Source: Chrysaora quinquecirrha
Taxonomy: Eukaryota > Cnidaria > Scyphozoa > Semaeostomeae > Pelagiidae
DNA: 64,000 nucleotides
Reading direction: 5' to 3'
Assembly (NCBI GenBank): GCA_014526335.1
Contig: JACTAT010000032.1
Location: forward strand, 5,306,914 to 5,370,913
The notes below the pieces were generated by a model. That model ran no database searches and was not told the DNA's origin. It worked only from the letters and a program-made list of their open reading frames with translations. The translations under genes were made by a program, and so were the position numbers. Shown one piece after another: positions 1 to 10,695 of this stretch (position 1 is the stretch's first letter; every line of letters begins with the position of its first letter).

Positions 1-460
1 TAATACTGCCCGTTTGCTAATTATACCATCATTGTGAATTCGCGGTAATTTATCCAGTAGTTCATATCCCAGCTTTGCATGTTAGAGTCGCGTTGCCTTT
101 ATTATGCATCGAAAATTGCCTTTATAAGCCAGTTCACCTGTTTCCGCATATCTCTCTCTTAGTTAACGAGTTTCCCGTAGGCTATGAATAATTCAACTGA
201 CTTATAATTTGCACACAGTATCTTAAAAGGCATTTCCGTCATATTTCAATTTTTCGCGTACAAAACCGCTCAGCTTGGGGTTATAAGAAGCGGAGGTGGA
301 GGTTTCAGCTACACGTGGACGGCAAATATATTCGAAACTCCAAGCTCTGATCGCACAGAACTCGAGAGCGCAGTTCAGGTCAGGTTCATTTTGTTTTGTT
401 CGAGTTTTGAAAAGTCTCTTCAAGTTTTCTGTCAGCGTTAGAGAAAACACATCAACCATC

Positions 461-628
461 ATGAACTCGATGTCACCGCTTGTTTTTTTGGCCCTGTTTG
501 TTGTTGTTGCTGCCATGCCAACGCTGAAATCAAACGGCAATGAAATCTTGAATAACAAGCGTCAATGGGACACCACATGTAGTTACTGGAGATGGTCAAA
601 ATGTAGAGGAAAAAATGCGCTGCCATCG
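461..628 (+). CDS. Secreted cyclic-peptide precursor A, exon 1
   Basis: Fifty-six codons from ATG 461 to a consensus GTAAGT donor at 629, phase 0. Residues 1-18 are a signal peptide with a run of hydrophobic residues ending in Val-Ala-Ala. A Lys-Arg pair at 33-34 is followed by QWDTTCSYWRWSKCRGK (35-51). The sequence supports Lys-Arg cleavage, pyroglutamate from Gln35, a Cys40-Cys48 disulfide ring (C-x7-C) and C-terminal amidation from Gly50-Lys51. Known biology: this layout is typical of neuropeptide or peptide-hormone precursors in regulated secretion. The ring is shared with a paralogue 8.3 kb downstream, with 10 of 17 residues identical. A TATAAGA at 282 could be a TATA box. I do not recognise the family; a venom-type or antimicrobial secreted peptide is an alternative. 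The open frame extends upstream to 296, but the signal peptide fixes the start at 461. Confidence 0.7.
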
Positions 629-920
629 GTAAGTCATTCCATTTTTATCTATTTGAATTTGAATTTGCATTGTACCTTATTTACTGTTAGTTTTACAGTA
701 GTGACGAGTGCACTAATTTACACTAACATTGAGCAACATCATAGGTTGCATCAAACTCAAAATTTGTTACAGAATGAGCACGCGCATTTATTATTTAGAA
801 ACCACGTTTTTATTAGGCTTTTGAACTGTTTGTGGTTTCAGGCAGACTTTATTTCAGCTGGAAGGGAATTCCAAATTTTTGGCCCCCTATATTATTTTGT
901 TGTTTCTTGAATGTCAAATA

Positions 921-1705
921 CTAGATTTATCCACGAGTGCCATACCACAATGGATGGGACTCGAACCTGGACTGCATGATAAGGGAGCCAATGACAATCC
1001 CACAGAGCAAGAGCTCGGTGAAATCCTTGAGTAATTCTTCAAGCCATAGTCTGTCCTCCCATTTTGGCTTTTCGTTTCGGCTATGTCAAGTCTTCTCCAG
1101 TTCAGCACATATTACGATATATATTTTTCTTGAAGAACAACCACTAGGACAGATTTTTCCACCAGTGGCATACCATATTTGCATCGAACCTGGGCTGTAT
1201 GATCAGAGAGGTAGCCACAACTCAACTGAGCTGAAGAGCTTTTATACACATTAGCGCTTATAATGTTCTGTTAGGATAGAATTAATATAATCGAAACACA
1301 AACAGCTAAATGGGATAGGAACCTTTCGCTGTGTGACTTGAAAGTTTGTCGGCGAATTCATTATAGTTTTAGCTCAGTGGAATTGTCGAAGGCTCTTTGG
1401 TCATACAGTCTCGGGTGCGAGCTCCATCAGCTGTGGTATGCCACTACTGGAAAATCTATCCTAGTGTTTGCTTTCAAGAAGATATACATGAATGCTTATG
1501 GTACTGAAGAAAGCTTAATTTAGCCGAAACACAAAGCGAAGTGGGTGGAGAGCCTTGGGCTGTATGAGTTGGAGAGTAACTCGTCAATTTCTTAAAGCCC
1601 TTACTTAACTTAGGAACATTGACTTCAACTCTCTCGTCATGTAGTCCAGGTCCTACTCCCATAAACTGTAGTATGCTACTCGTGTATAATCTATTCTGGT
1701 ATTAG
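921..1705. repeat. Cluster of four tRNA-derived SINE copies in the intron of precursor A
   Basis: Copies at 921-1110 (minus), 1141-1240 (minus, partial), 1271-1466 (plus) and 1501-1703 (plus). They share a body starting near TAGCCGAAACACAAA, then GGGAGGAGAGCCTTGGGCTGT, then an RNA polymerase III box A-like TAGCTCAGTGG and a box B-like GGTTCGAGTCC, ending near GTGGTATGCCACT. Box A to box B spacing is tRNA-like. The copies differ by many substitutions, so they are old. A fragment may follow near 1755-1790. Another copy lies at 9595-9795 in the intron of precursor B. Confidence 0.65.
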
Positions 1706-1896
1706 CCATTCAATAAAATCTTTGCAAACATGTTTGCTATGTTGTGCACAAAGGCTTTAAAACAGTGAAGTGGGAGGAGAGCCTATGTATATGGTCTGTT
1801 CTGTTGACTGTTCTTTTCTTGTAAAAATAGCAGCATATCTTATAATAGAAGTACAATCATTAATTTAAGAGTTAGACCACCATATTTAATCGCGGG

Positions 1897-2110
1897 TGCA
1901 ACCTTGCTGGAAAGAGCGTCTCTTACTTGACCGAGCATCCCTCGCTTTATTAGCGCCCTTACTGGGTCCCTAAACGAGCTTCCCATGTCCGAACGGGCTT
2001 CCTTGGCCCGCACGAGCAATTCTTGCTCGAATGAGTGCCTTTACTCGAAAGCGGGTCCCTTGCTTGAAAGAGCGTCCCTTCCATTAACGAGCCCCCTCCA
2101 TTTTGAAAGG
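1897..2110. repeat. Degenerate tandem repeat of about 19 bases
   Basis: About ten imperfect units of the type CTTGCTCGAAAGAGCGTCCC follow each other. They create an open frame of 73 codons (1985-2206) with no other sign of coding. Confidence 0.55.
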
Positions 2111-2905
2111 GCATGTTGGAATTTACAAATGTTATCGTTTGTTGAGGACTGGATGCCTAATCAAATTTTCAATAATTTACAGACAGTTCTACACATTCAA
2201 TATTGATTATAGGAGGGTGGGAGAGAAAGGGTTAGATGAATGTCATTAATTGAAAATGCAGTTATATCTGGAAATTAAGGGGGGGGGGTTGATTGTCCGG
2301 AACTCTCACTGAATAAATCGCCGTATATGAACTGTTATAGAATTAGATTTTTAGAAGGATCGTTTCTAAGTGCCAAGTTGTTGTTTTTAAGGAATAGACA
2401 GATCTGTTTACCAGAAACGTATCTATGTATACAGTACATGATACGTAACCATGTTTAGAGGAAGCCCCCGTTGTGAACTATACCCATCATACATTACTCT
2501 ATTTATACTCCATATTCTATAGTTGTTTTCATTTGTTTTGTTTTAGTTTGTTAGTGTTTTGTTATTAAGCAGAGTGACCATATCCGCTCGCTTTAGAACC
2601 TTTGTGCGCGGAAGATTCCTCCACGTACTCCCCATGGTGAAGCGGTTTCTGATTTTGACTCACGGTTTCGATTCCCCACGTCATTAAAGTCTGCTGGACA
2701 ATAGCTAGACAGATGGAGGATGAATGGCCATGGCTTTGTAATAATAGAGGGCATGGCATTTGGAGGACACGCTGCTAAAATTGCCCCTATGGTTCAGTAA
2801 ACGGACAATTAAAATGGATCAATGATATAATTGGAATCGAAACTAGGCTAACAAGGTTGAAAACGAGACAAAAGCAAGATGGAATCTTCGTACATGCCCG
2901 TAAAC
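2111..2905. other. Intronic stretch without a recognised gene
   Basis: Within the intron of precursor A. It holds a G run at 2281-2289 and a possible worn tRNA-like repeat at 2570-2760, with GGTTTCGATTCCC near 2682 resembling a box B. Nothing else could be supported. Confidence 0.3.
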
Positions 2906-3035
2906 TAGACTCACTACTTGTCCCACAACTTCGCGTGATATTGTTGTTGTTGTTTTTACAATCGCTCAATGTGGAGTGACAAAGCAAAAGTTGGGGAGCG
3001 CAAACTAGAGACTCGCGTGGTGACGTGTTAGTCTA
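2906..3035. mobile_element. TAGACT-family MITE
   Basis: Starts TAGACTCACTACTTGTC and ends with GACTCGCGTGGTGACGTGTTAGTCTA, imperfect terminal inverted repeats of a family found all over the window. The interior has a GTTGTTGTTGTT run, as in several relatives. Confidence 0.5.
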
Positions 3036-3559
3036 CCCGCACCGCAGGCTGCGAACGACGCTATTGCGACGCGGTAGCAGTGAAGGAGATCTGTCTCTGT
3101 CTTTAGCCAACGGAGGCAGTGTGAAATGTCCTTTTACCATATAATAAATGTAAATCATTTATTAGCGTCCATTCCTTATATAGCTTTCTTGTGCAGGGGC
3201 TCCTAGGATTCATGCCTCTCATCATAAATAATGAACTAGAATTTGTTGCTAAAATGTTTCAGAAATAGAAGAAAATTATTAATTCGCTTAGCATGAAAAG
3301 TTCTAGAAATTTGGGTATAATATATCTCCCTGGATACGAAAACATAAGGGATTATGAAGGACGTTTCAGTTCAAGTTAACAACTAATTTCGCTTTTGGCT
3401 GAGGAATTTTTAACATTGACTCTTAGCCATAGAGTTAGGTATTTAGCCGAATTTCCTTTAGAAAAATTCGTGTTATAAGGAGTCGAAAATATTCGGACGG
3501 AAACATTTCCAGACAGCAGTGCTTTGGTAAAGTTAAAGGTGAAGATGAAGGTGGAATGG

Positions 3560-3712
3560 TGTTTTAGCGCCAGTCGCTAGGGTCTCAGTAGTAGATTTAG
3601 TAATCGAGACCTCGAACTTGGCTGTGACGCTACCGTAGCTGGGCTCGAACCCTGACCACACTGAGCTCCTGACACCACGACGCCAAAGCACCTTCCAACC
3701 GGCTTTGGCCTC
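3560..3712 (-). repeat. tRNA-derived SINE, second type
   Basis: The reverse complement reads AAGGTGCTTTGGCGTCGTGG, then a box A-like GAGCTCAGTGTGG and a box B-like GGTTCGAGCCC. A related piece with GGTTCGAGCCCC lies at 16371-16455 on the same strand. Confidence 0.4.
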
Positions 3713-3830
3713 ACTTTAACCTGACCGAAGATTCAACCTGATCGAAGATTCAACCTGACCGAAGATTCAACCTGACCGAAGATTCAACCTGACCGAAGAT
3801 TCAACCTGACCGAAGATTTAACCTGTGCGA
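3713..3830. repeat. 17-base tandem repeat, about seven copies
   Basis: The unit CTGACCGAAGATTCAAC repeats head to tail with single substitutions and decays at its right edge. Confidence 0.85.
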
Positions 3831-4799
3831 TATTTAACATGACTGAAGATTTGATCTGTTCGAAGTTCCGCAGCTAATGTAGAATTTCCTTGCGAATACG
3901 AGAAGTTTTAATTTGAAATGTTAGCGTTTCAGGAAAATCGATAGGCGTAGTGCAAAGAAACTGAAATTGAGCACGTAATAGTTGGACTAATCCACGGCAA
4001 ACTAGGTCGAAATGCGTCATCGGGCACAAAATCATTGAGAAAAATTTTCTAAAAACAGAGCTTCGAGCAGTCAAAGTAAGGGAAGTCTTATTTTAATGCG
4101 CAGTCAAAGGCTGAAAAATTAAAAGTCATTTAAAATTCGCTTGTTATAACAGAGGAAAACTGAAGCACAATCCCTTGTAATAAAACAGTGTTTTTATTGA
4201 TTGTGTCTCCCAACGCGGAGGCAACATCTGTTCCTTGTCGAATTCATGAAACAAACGAATATTAATTTACTAAATAAAAAGCTAAATTAAAATATACAAG
4301 CAGAATTTCCTTTCCGCCAATCATTTTTGAGTTTATTTCATTCATTTTCGATCATAATTTAAGCCAACACAGTTCATCTTTTTGATAGGATTTTAATTTA
4401 CGAAGGACATGTGTTCTACACGATGTTGAAGTAAAAACTAATGCTTTTGTCCGTTAATGTTTAGTTGAATTAGATTGTTTTGAGTTGCGCAAATCGATCA
4501 TTATTGTGCTAGTATGTATATAGCATGCATACACAGTTAAGAAAGTGAGACCCAGACCTCATAGAAAAGTGGAGCCCAGACCTCTTAGCAATCAGATCGA
4601 GGCCTCAAATTAGCCAGCCTTAATTTTAACCCATCCCGAGAATCCTTCGTCCGCTACATAAAGTATAACGACCGGTCACAGAAGCTTAATCATCCACGTT
4701 ATGGATAATAACCTGTACGTTAAGAATTATAACCCCACTTTATGATGAAGGCTATAGGGCTGATGCCGGTATATAGGCGAATCTTCCATTCAGTGCTCT
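3831..4799. other. Intronic AT-rich stretch, nothing recognised
   Basis: No coding signal or obvious repeat, apart from a short doubled phrase around GAGCCCAGACCTC (4550-4585). Confidence 0.3.
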
Positions 4800-5049
4800 T
4801 TGTCACGCGCGCGACTCTTTGCGATCGACTTTTGGAGATTTAGTCTCCGTTTACACGAGAACAAGGGATACGGATAAAAGAGACCTTCCGAAAGAGTGGG
4901 AGGAATTTAATAAGTCTATCGATTGATGTCGATTGCAAAGAGTAAGAGGTTCTACTTTTTTCCCGAAATCGCGCGCTCAGAACAAGCATGTAATGCTTTC
5001 GAAATACACATGTCCTGATTCGATCGCAAAAAAGTCCCGCGCGCGACAA
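4800..5049. mobile_element. Small DNA transposon with GCGCGCGAC inverted ends
   Basis: The left end TGTCACGCGCGCGACTCTTT GCGATCGA matches the reverse complement of the right end (TGTCGCGCGCGGGACTTTTT TGCGATCGA). The element is about 250 bases with no transposase. The GTTTACACGAG inside also occurs in the next element. Confidence 0.5.
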
Positions 5050-5297
5050 AACGCACGGAATGAAATTCCATCTTAAAGGTACCTAACTTCTCTCACAGAG
5101 TAAATACTTCACAGTTATTGGCCCATATCACGCGAGCAGATTGTCCAGTAAGGTTCAGTAAGGTTATAAGTAACTGAACAACTAGGGCCATGCCAGTCTT
5201 TAGTTAAAGTTACCTACATTTATACGAAGCCAATAACGGCCTAGTGTACCAAATTTCATCTGTCATTTGCCATGTGTTAGAGTAGACTTTCGATAGC

Positions 5298-5692
5298 TAC
5301 GTTTACAAGTGAGAAAGTGGATCGGATCTAAAGTGGATCGGATCCAGAAGGTCTAGTTTTGGTACGCAAAGGCCTTCCGTTTACACAAGGCACGGATCCG
5401 ATCCACTTTTCGGTCTGGTATTTGCCACATGCGTGGTTACTGAATATTTCTTAGTAATTTATAACAATATTTTCAAAGAGCGCCAGTTTTGGATCGGATC
5501 CACCTGTTTACACGATGCAAAAGTAGATCGGATCTAAACTGGAACGCTTTTCAAAGCGATCCAAAAGTAGGTCGGTTCGTGGACCAAAAGTGGATCGGAT
5601 CTACGAATTGTGTGTCGACGTAAGGCCTATCCGTAGCAAAAATGGATCGAATCCACTTTAGATCCGATCCACTTTTGCTCGTGTAAACGGGG
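5298..5692. mobile_element. Palindromic element built from AAGTGGATCGGATC units
   Basis: The ends are GTTTACAAGTGAGAAAGTGG and, inverted, CCGTTTACACGAGCAAAAGTGG. The interior carries at least nine further direct and inverted copies of the GGATCGGATC motif. There is no protein-coding capacity. It ends about 150 bases before exon 2 of precursor A. Confidence 0.6.
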
Positions 5693-5845
5693 TTGTAGTT
5701 GTAGCGGGAAGTGGGTGAGGTGGAGTGGTGAGGTGAGGTTGGGTGAAAACTAACGACTCATGTAATATAGCAATAGGCGTTACGCCCTTATTTTTAACCC
5801 GTCAATGCATTTTGAAGTAATCTGACTGTTAAACTGCTTTTGTAG

Positions 5846-6082
5846 ATGTCAGATAGAAAAAATGGAATTTTAAGAGAAGTTAGCAAGAAAGGCGCCGAGC
5901 TAGAATTGAACACAGGGTCTATGGATGACATATACGAGAAAAGCAGAGCAACTACAAAACTCACGAAGAACCCAGGAAAGTACAATCATCTACAAGATTC
6001 CATACGTTCAAAGAAGATAAATGAGAAACGAGTATTGCTACTGGCAGCGCTGAGACTTTTATATGGACGCAAAGATTATTAG
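5846..6082 (+). CDS. Secreted cyclic-peptide precursor A, putative exon 2
   Basis: The frame opens directly after a pyrimidine-rich TTTTGTAG acceptor (AG at 5844-5845) in phase 0, matching the phase-0 donor at 629. It encodes 78 residues to a TAG stop, giving a joined precursor of about 134 residues. The segment is basic and hydrophilic, then ends in an amphipathic leucine-rich stretch (RVLLLAALRLLYGRKDY). That tail resembles the end of the paralogue's last exon (IVRALRSLGYDR). An acidic Glu-Leu patch followed by a Lys-Ser-Arg cluster also aligns loosely with the paralogue. The exon happens to start with ATG, so a separate gene is possible, but it has no signal peptide of its own. No canonical AATAAA was seen just downstream. 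The intron would be about 5.2 kb and carries SINE copies and DNA transposons. Confidence 0.5.
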   Translation: MSDRKNGILREVSKKGAELELNTGSMDDIYEKSRATTKLTKNPGKYNHLQDSIRSKKINEKRVLLLAALRLLYGRKDY

Positions 6083-7024
6083 AGAAATACGATTGTTGCA
6101 TGGGTTCTAGGGATTGGTGTATCTTGGTTTAAACTCGCTCTATTTTAATAGTTCTTTCCTCTGTGCTTTGGGATATGGTCTTTTAATAATAATAGTAATA
6201 ATAATAATCTTTTAAATTCGACAGATTAGTTTTCTCTTTAGTGCGATCTCACACTTGGGGACTTGGTTTAGAAACATGTTCCCATCACCAGCTGAACCCT
6301 GAAAATAACACCCGGGAGTTGTTGTTAATAACACCCGTGGCCTATGGATGGACGGGATTGTGCCGCGGAGATTTTACAGACCCGCCCACTAATAATGTTA
6401 GCCGAGAACCTGTATAATGGGTAATAACAAGCGGGGTATGAGAGTTATAAGACTTTCTAGGCCATATTATTACAAGTTGAGAATGCACGACAAACATCTT
6501 CGACGCGATTTGAATTTCGCGCGGTCTTTTGAGGGAAAGGTACCTTAATTTTCACGCGCTGTACTGTATATCCAGAGGCTCCCCAAGGGGGGTGCAAAAT
6601 CAGAACCACCTTGGGGGCCTCATCTACGCAGATTAGTTGGCCAGAGTCGACTCTGTACCACTCAGACTGACCTCCGGAATTTTTCTACCTTGTAAGTTCA
6701 GTTCGGGTTAGCGATTTTTCTTCTTGGAAGAAAAGGAATCGGCAGGCTATATGACGTGTGGATGCAACATCTGGCGGCCATTTTGAAAATGTGTTTTCGT
6801 AATGGTCAGACAGATGCATACTGTTATTGTCGTTTAATTTCAACATATTTCAATCGTCATTACGCTGGTTTATAGAAAACTCCTACATGTGTTTTGCAAT
6901 CAAATTATTTTTAGTTTTGAACTTTTCAATGCCGTCTCTCGGTCAAAAGTATTAAGTTTATGAACACAAGTCGACTTTACGTAAGTCAATTACACCGTTC
7001 AATGTAGCGACCATATGCTCATTC
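6083..7024. other. Intergenic stretch after precursor A
   Basis: Contains an AATAATAATAG run (6184-6210), CG-containing unique-looking sequence, and a GGCGGCCATTTTGAAAATG near 6772 that resembles a YY1 promoter site. No gene seen. Confidence 0.3.
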
Positions 7025-7126
7025 TAGACTCACTACATAAGTCGTTTGTAATTTTGGCTATTGAATTGAATTGCTGGACGCCTAACCTCAATAGCCAAAT
7101 TACAAATGCCTTGTGTTGTGAGTCTA
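7025..7126. mobile_element. TAGACT-family MITE, near-perfect palindrome
   Basis: TAGACTCACTACATAAGTCG is answered by TTGTGTTGTGAGTCTA, and the inner arms TTTGTAATTTTGGCTATTGA and CAATAGCCAAATTACAAA are inverted copies. The element is about 102 bases. Confidence 0.65.
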
Positions 7127-7963
7127 TGCCACGCCACACAAGGTTGTTTCGATTGTGAATAGAGAGTCTTCAGAAGCGAAATTTTTCGTGTTTTGAGCGG
7201 ACGAGCGTTGTTTTATATTCATGCTATTATTAATTGTATACTCGTTCATTGTTTCATATTAATAACAAAAGAATACAAATTTTCGATGCTATGAAAATGT
7301 CATATGTTAGCATTTATCGTTTGTCGACTGATTTTAAACTGTAAGAAGCGTTATTCGCAGTGTAACGGGTGGTTGCCTTCAATTTTTTCATGACGTTTTT
7401 TTTAACCGTAAATCTTCGAATCTGCCCCGGGGGCTTAATTTTTCATTATTTTGGAGGGGTTATTCGAGGTGGGGGCACAAACGAGGGATGCTTATACAAT
7501 TATTCAGAAAAGCATGATCGTCGACTTAGAGAATGCATTTTTCTGTCATAACTCGATAAAGTACCATATGGACTCTAAAGGCTAACACCAATATGTCAGA
7601 AGGGTGCTTATTCAGGGTGGGGGGTTATTAACAATTTCTCGCTCAACGGTGGGGGCTAATTCAAGAGGAGGGCTTATTCAAGGAGGACCAATTCGAGGAT
7701 TAACGGTACAGATGATTAACCCCTACTCTTTCTAAGACTAGCGTCAACTTCGCATAAAGCAGTCTCGGCCATCAATTGCTGGCGCTTGAGATTGCTTGAT
7801 GCGTAAGCCCGCAAGCGCTCTAACTACGGTTGCAGCAATCGCTGATCAAACTACCGAAGTGGACGCTAACTAAAACGAAATTGCCGGCCTCTCCCCAGCA
7901 TCTTAAAAAGACAGATTACTGATGGAATCTTGATGTCAAATCAATTTTTTATTTCATTTAGCT
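7127..7963. other. Intergenic repeat-like stretch
   Basis: The block 7370-7710 repeats phrases like GGGGGCTTATTCAAGGGGGG in imperfect form, typical of a worn transposon. There is no gene. Confidence 0.3.
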
Positions 7964-8093
7964 ATTACTACATAAGTCCCACTACTTCGCTTGTTGTTGT
8001 TGCTTTTTACGTTGTTCAGAGTGGGTCCTTTCATACTGTATATAACGTCCTTTTCTTTTTCCGTGTTAACAAGAGACTCATGTAGTGAGTCTA
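7964..8093. mobile_element. TAGACT-family MITE
   Basis: Left part CTATTACTACATAAGTCCC and right end GACTCATGTAGTGAGTCTA, with TTGTTGTTGTTGC in the interior. Confidence 0.5.
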
Positions 8094-8509
8094 TGTCGTC
8101 GACCCCCTTTTCACAAATGATTTTATTTATACATGCCGTATATAACCATAAAGCTTATGATAAGCGTGCTCCTCCCCCCCCCGTCTTAAAACCTGGTTTC
8201 TTACAAATACGTTTCATACAAGTGCTGTATGACGAGCCCCTGATATATAGTGCTTCACTAAATTGGGACCCCCAGGATAACACATTCTATGCGAATTCGT
8301 TGTGTTTATCTGCAAAACGAAATTGGTCTTGTTCCTTTTGGAGTTCGTGATTAATACCGAAATTTAGTATGTTATTTTTTATCTTATTGCATATCATCCA
8401 AATTCATTTTTTTAGCATTATATACTTTTAGCAAACCTTATCTCTCCTCTTATCGTTCGCCGAGGCTAAAGAATAAAAAATAAAATAAAAAAATAAAAAT
8501 TGTGTAATA

Positions 8510-8585
8510 AGTCTAATTATGAGTCGTAGTTTAAGCGTCCAACATAGTCTCAATAGCTATAGCTACGACTCATGTAGTAAGTCTA
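8510..8585. mobile_element. TAGACT-family MITE, short copy
   Basis: AGTCTAATTATGAGTCGTAG and the inverted right end CTACGACTCATGTAGTAAGTC TA flank about 35 bases. It lies 160 bases upstream of the start codon of precursor B, within the likely promoter. Confidence 0.5.
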
Positions 8586-8743
8586 GAACCAATGGGGTTC
8601 TTGCAAAAAACCGTGTATACAGCCTTACCCCCCATCTTTGTAACGGCTGTCGAATGAATAAATAGTCACTTCCCAATGAAGTTGCTTCAGTCAAGACGAT
8701 ACTACAGCAGGAAAAGCGGTTATAAAGCAAGCAATTCGCGAAG

Positions 8744-8935
8744 ATGAGAACTCAAATTTTCCTGTATTTTATACTCAGTTGCTTGGCTCTGATTCAAGCT
8801 AAACCTGCAAGAAGACCCAGTGATCTAAGTTTGGAAGAGGATTTGGAGGAAACATTTTTGAAACGACAGCTTGAAACTACATGTGCGTTCTACAGATGGT
8901 CGCGATGTCCTGGTAAAAAGGAAGCTGATAGCGAA
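8744..8935 (+). CDS. Secreted cyclic-peptide precursor B, exon 1
   Basis: Sixty-four codons from ATG 8744 to a GTTAGT donor at 8936, phase 0 as in precursor A; unspliced, the frame reaches a stop at 8947. Residues 1-19 are a signal peptide (hydrophobic, ending Ile-Gln-Ala). An acidic spacer (20-39) leads to Lys40-Arg41 and then QLETTCAFYRWSRCPGKK (42-59). Predicted product: N-terminal pyroglutamate, Cys47-Cys55 ring, Pro-amide from Gly57 with Lys58-Lys59 as a classical GKK amidation and cleavage site. The consensus with precursor A is TTC-[SA]-[YF]-[WY]-RWS-[KR]-C-[RP]-GK. The donor is weaker than in A, but its position and phase agree. TATAAAG at 8722 is too close to the ATG to be a normal TATA box unless the leader is very short. 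The function is unknown; a cyclic neuropeptide or hormone is favoured. Confidence 0.72.
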
Positions 8936-9016
8936 GTTAGTAGATGAAATTTTTTACTTGATTCGAGTTTTTTTGACTAAACATGTGTTTATAAGAAGCT
9001 AACAAATGGTACTGAT

Positions 9017-9399
9017 CTACACGTTTTTTTTATAAGAAAGTGGTTTATAAGAAAGTAGTGCTCAACATCTTAAAAATTTAAGAAAGTTCAATACTGGATT
9101 CTTGAAACTTAAGAAAGTTCTGTTTCATACTTTCACTATCAATGTTCTGTGTGTTAGTTTCGCTCCTCTGTTCAGTCGCTCTTCTTGCTATTAAACGAGT
9201 CTAATGATTATTTTCTTTGAAAAACGTGGTATTTGTGCAATGTATACAGTGTCTTAAACTGTGCATTCTTAGAAATACTGTATTCCAAAATTTTTGCTAA
9301 GAAAGTCACAAGAAAGTTTTGCTACTGAAAACATGAAATATCTAAGAAAGTTTTAATACTGGCCCAAAAAAAACTTTCTTATAAAAAAAAGCGTGTAGT
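9017..9399. mobile_element. ACACG-poly(T) palindromic MITE in the intron of precursor B
   Basis: The left end CTACACGTTTTTTTTATAAG is the inverted copy of the right end CTTATAAAAAAAAGCGTGTAG. AAGAAAGTT motifs recur in both arms. Relatives with the same tips lie at 22863-23215 and 56957-57335. Confidence 0.6.
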
Positions 9400-9589
9400 A
9401 GCTACTGATCTACTGAAAGTTTCTTAAAATTTTGACGTCTCGATTACTAACAGTTGCTCGAGAGTTTCTTAAATATACTTAATTGTTGACATAGTAATTC
9501 CTTTATTTTACTGATGCTTAAAGCCCGTTCATCGATCGTTTTTAATATATACAGCTCTCCCAGTTTCTTTGTTTGTTAGGAAAATACTT

Positions 9590-9797
9590 ATCGCAGAAGA
9601 AGGCTCAACCTAGCCGAAACGCAAATGCCAAACGGGAGGAGAGTCTTGGGCTGTTTGACTTGGGGATACTTGACGATTTCGTTGAGCTTTTTAGCTCAGT
9701 GAAAATGTCGTTGGCTCTCTTGTCATGCAGTCTTGTTTCAAATCCTATCAATTTTTGTGTGCCGGGGAAGAATCAATCCTGTGTTCGCTATTCATGA
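9590..9797 (+). repeat. tRNA-derived SINE copy in the intron of precursor B
   Basis: Same body as the cluster at 0.9-1.7 kb, with TAGCCGAAACGCAAA, GGGAGGAGAGTCTTGGGCTG and box A-like TAGCTCAGTG. Box B is badly worn. Its 74-codon frame looks like a possible exon, because an AG precedes it in phase 0, but the same body recurs with stop codons elsewhere. Confidence 0.6.
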
Positions 9798-10574
9798 CAA
9801 ATATATTCAGAACTAGAAAATATTCATATATATAGGAAACAATTCTCAAACTGAGGTAGAAAGTTTCGTAGATAAAATTTCCCATTCCTTACGTTTGTTA
9901 TATTTTCTGCCAATCGAGAGAAAGAAAATGTAACCGTCGTTGGCAGATTGACCTTGGTGGTTTATCGAGCGTTTTCTTGACTTTATTCCCGAAAGTTAAC
10001 GGTTGGATGACTGACATCCAGGGAATGGTGTTATATCAGGTTTCCCATACGGTACACATTTGTTTGTTTAGGGTCATATCAGGGTTTCAAATATAAAATT
10101 TATTCTTTTCGGTGAAATAAGTTGCGGAAGGTGGGGTTTGCGCTCTAACGGAAGGCGTCGTGAAGCGGTTAAGTTCACTGTACTGCTTTCCTTTCCTTTC
10201 CTTTCCACAATCCTATTTCGCGTACATATGCCGCGCGAAAAATTGAAGTTTCATTTCATTATTTCATTTTGTTTTAAAATACTTCTCTACACGATATCCC
10301 TTCAGCTTATAAAATAACAAAGTCTAGTTTCATTAATCAGAGACAATACAAACTAAGCCAAGCTTATGTCCTCATTGCGCAGTCAGAAATAGTTGCCTTG
10401 CAAACTGCTCATCTGCGATTTTTTGAACTAATTTATCACAACTGACCTGTCGACATAAGCGCTCTTGCAGCTAGTTGAAAACTAGTTCCTTATTGACGCA
10501 ACTGGTCGGCGCACAGATATAGAAAGTTGGGCAGCATGTTCTACTTGAGCGCTTAGCTAACAACTGATTCCCGT
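9798..10574. other. Intronic stretch of precursor B, nothing recognised
   Basis: Includes a short CTTTC run (10187-10206). The left half of a larger repeat may begin near 10452 with CGACATAAGCGCTCTTGCAG. Confidence 0.25.
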
Positions 10575-10695
10575 CAGTCGCAGTCGACGTGAGCGCTCTT
10601 GTGACTGCGATCAACTGTATCGTATGCGTTCTGACCAGTTGTTGACATTTCGACATAAGTTAGAAGTTACAACTAGTTGGCGTTAGTTCTATCGT
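10575..10695. repeat. 120-base dispersed repeat, copy 1
   Basis: GAGCGCTCTTG, GCGATCAACTGTATC, GTTCTGACCAGTTG and TACAACTAGTTGGCGTTAG recur in the same order on the opposite strand at 38160-38285. Confidence 0.6.

Noticed and set aside
9573..9797. 74-codon frame in phase 0 after an AG, resembling exon 2 of peptide precursor B
   Set aside because: The same sequence body occurs several times at 0.9-1.7 kb with stop codons and carries box A-like promoter sequence; it is a SINE copy.
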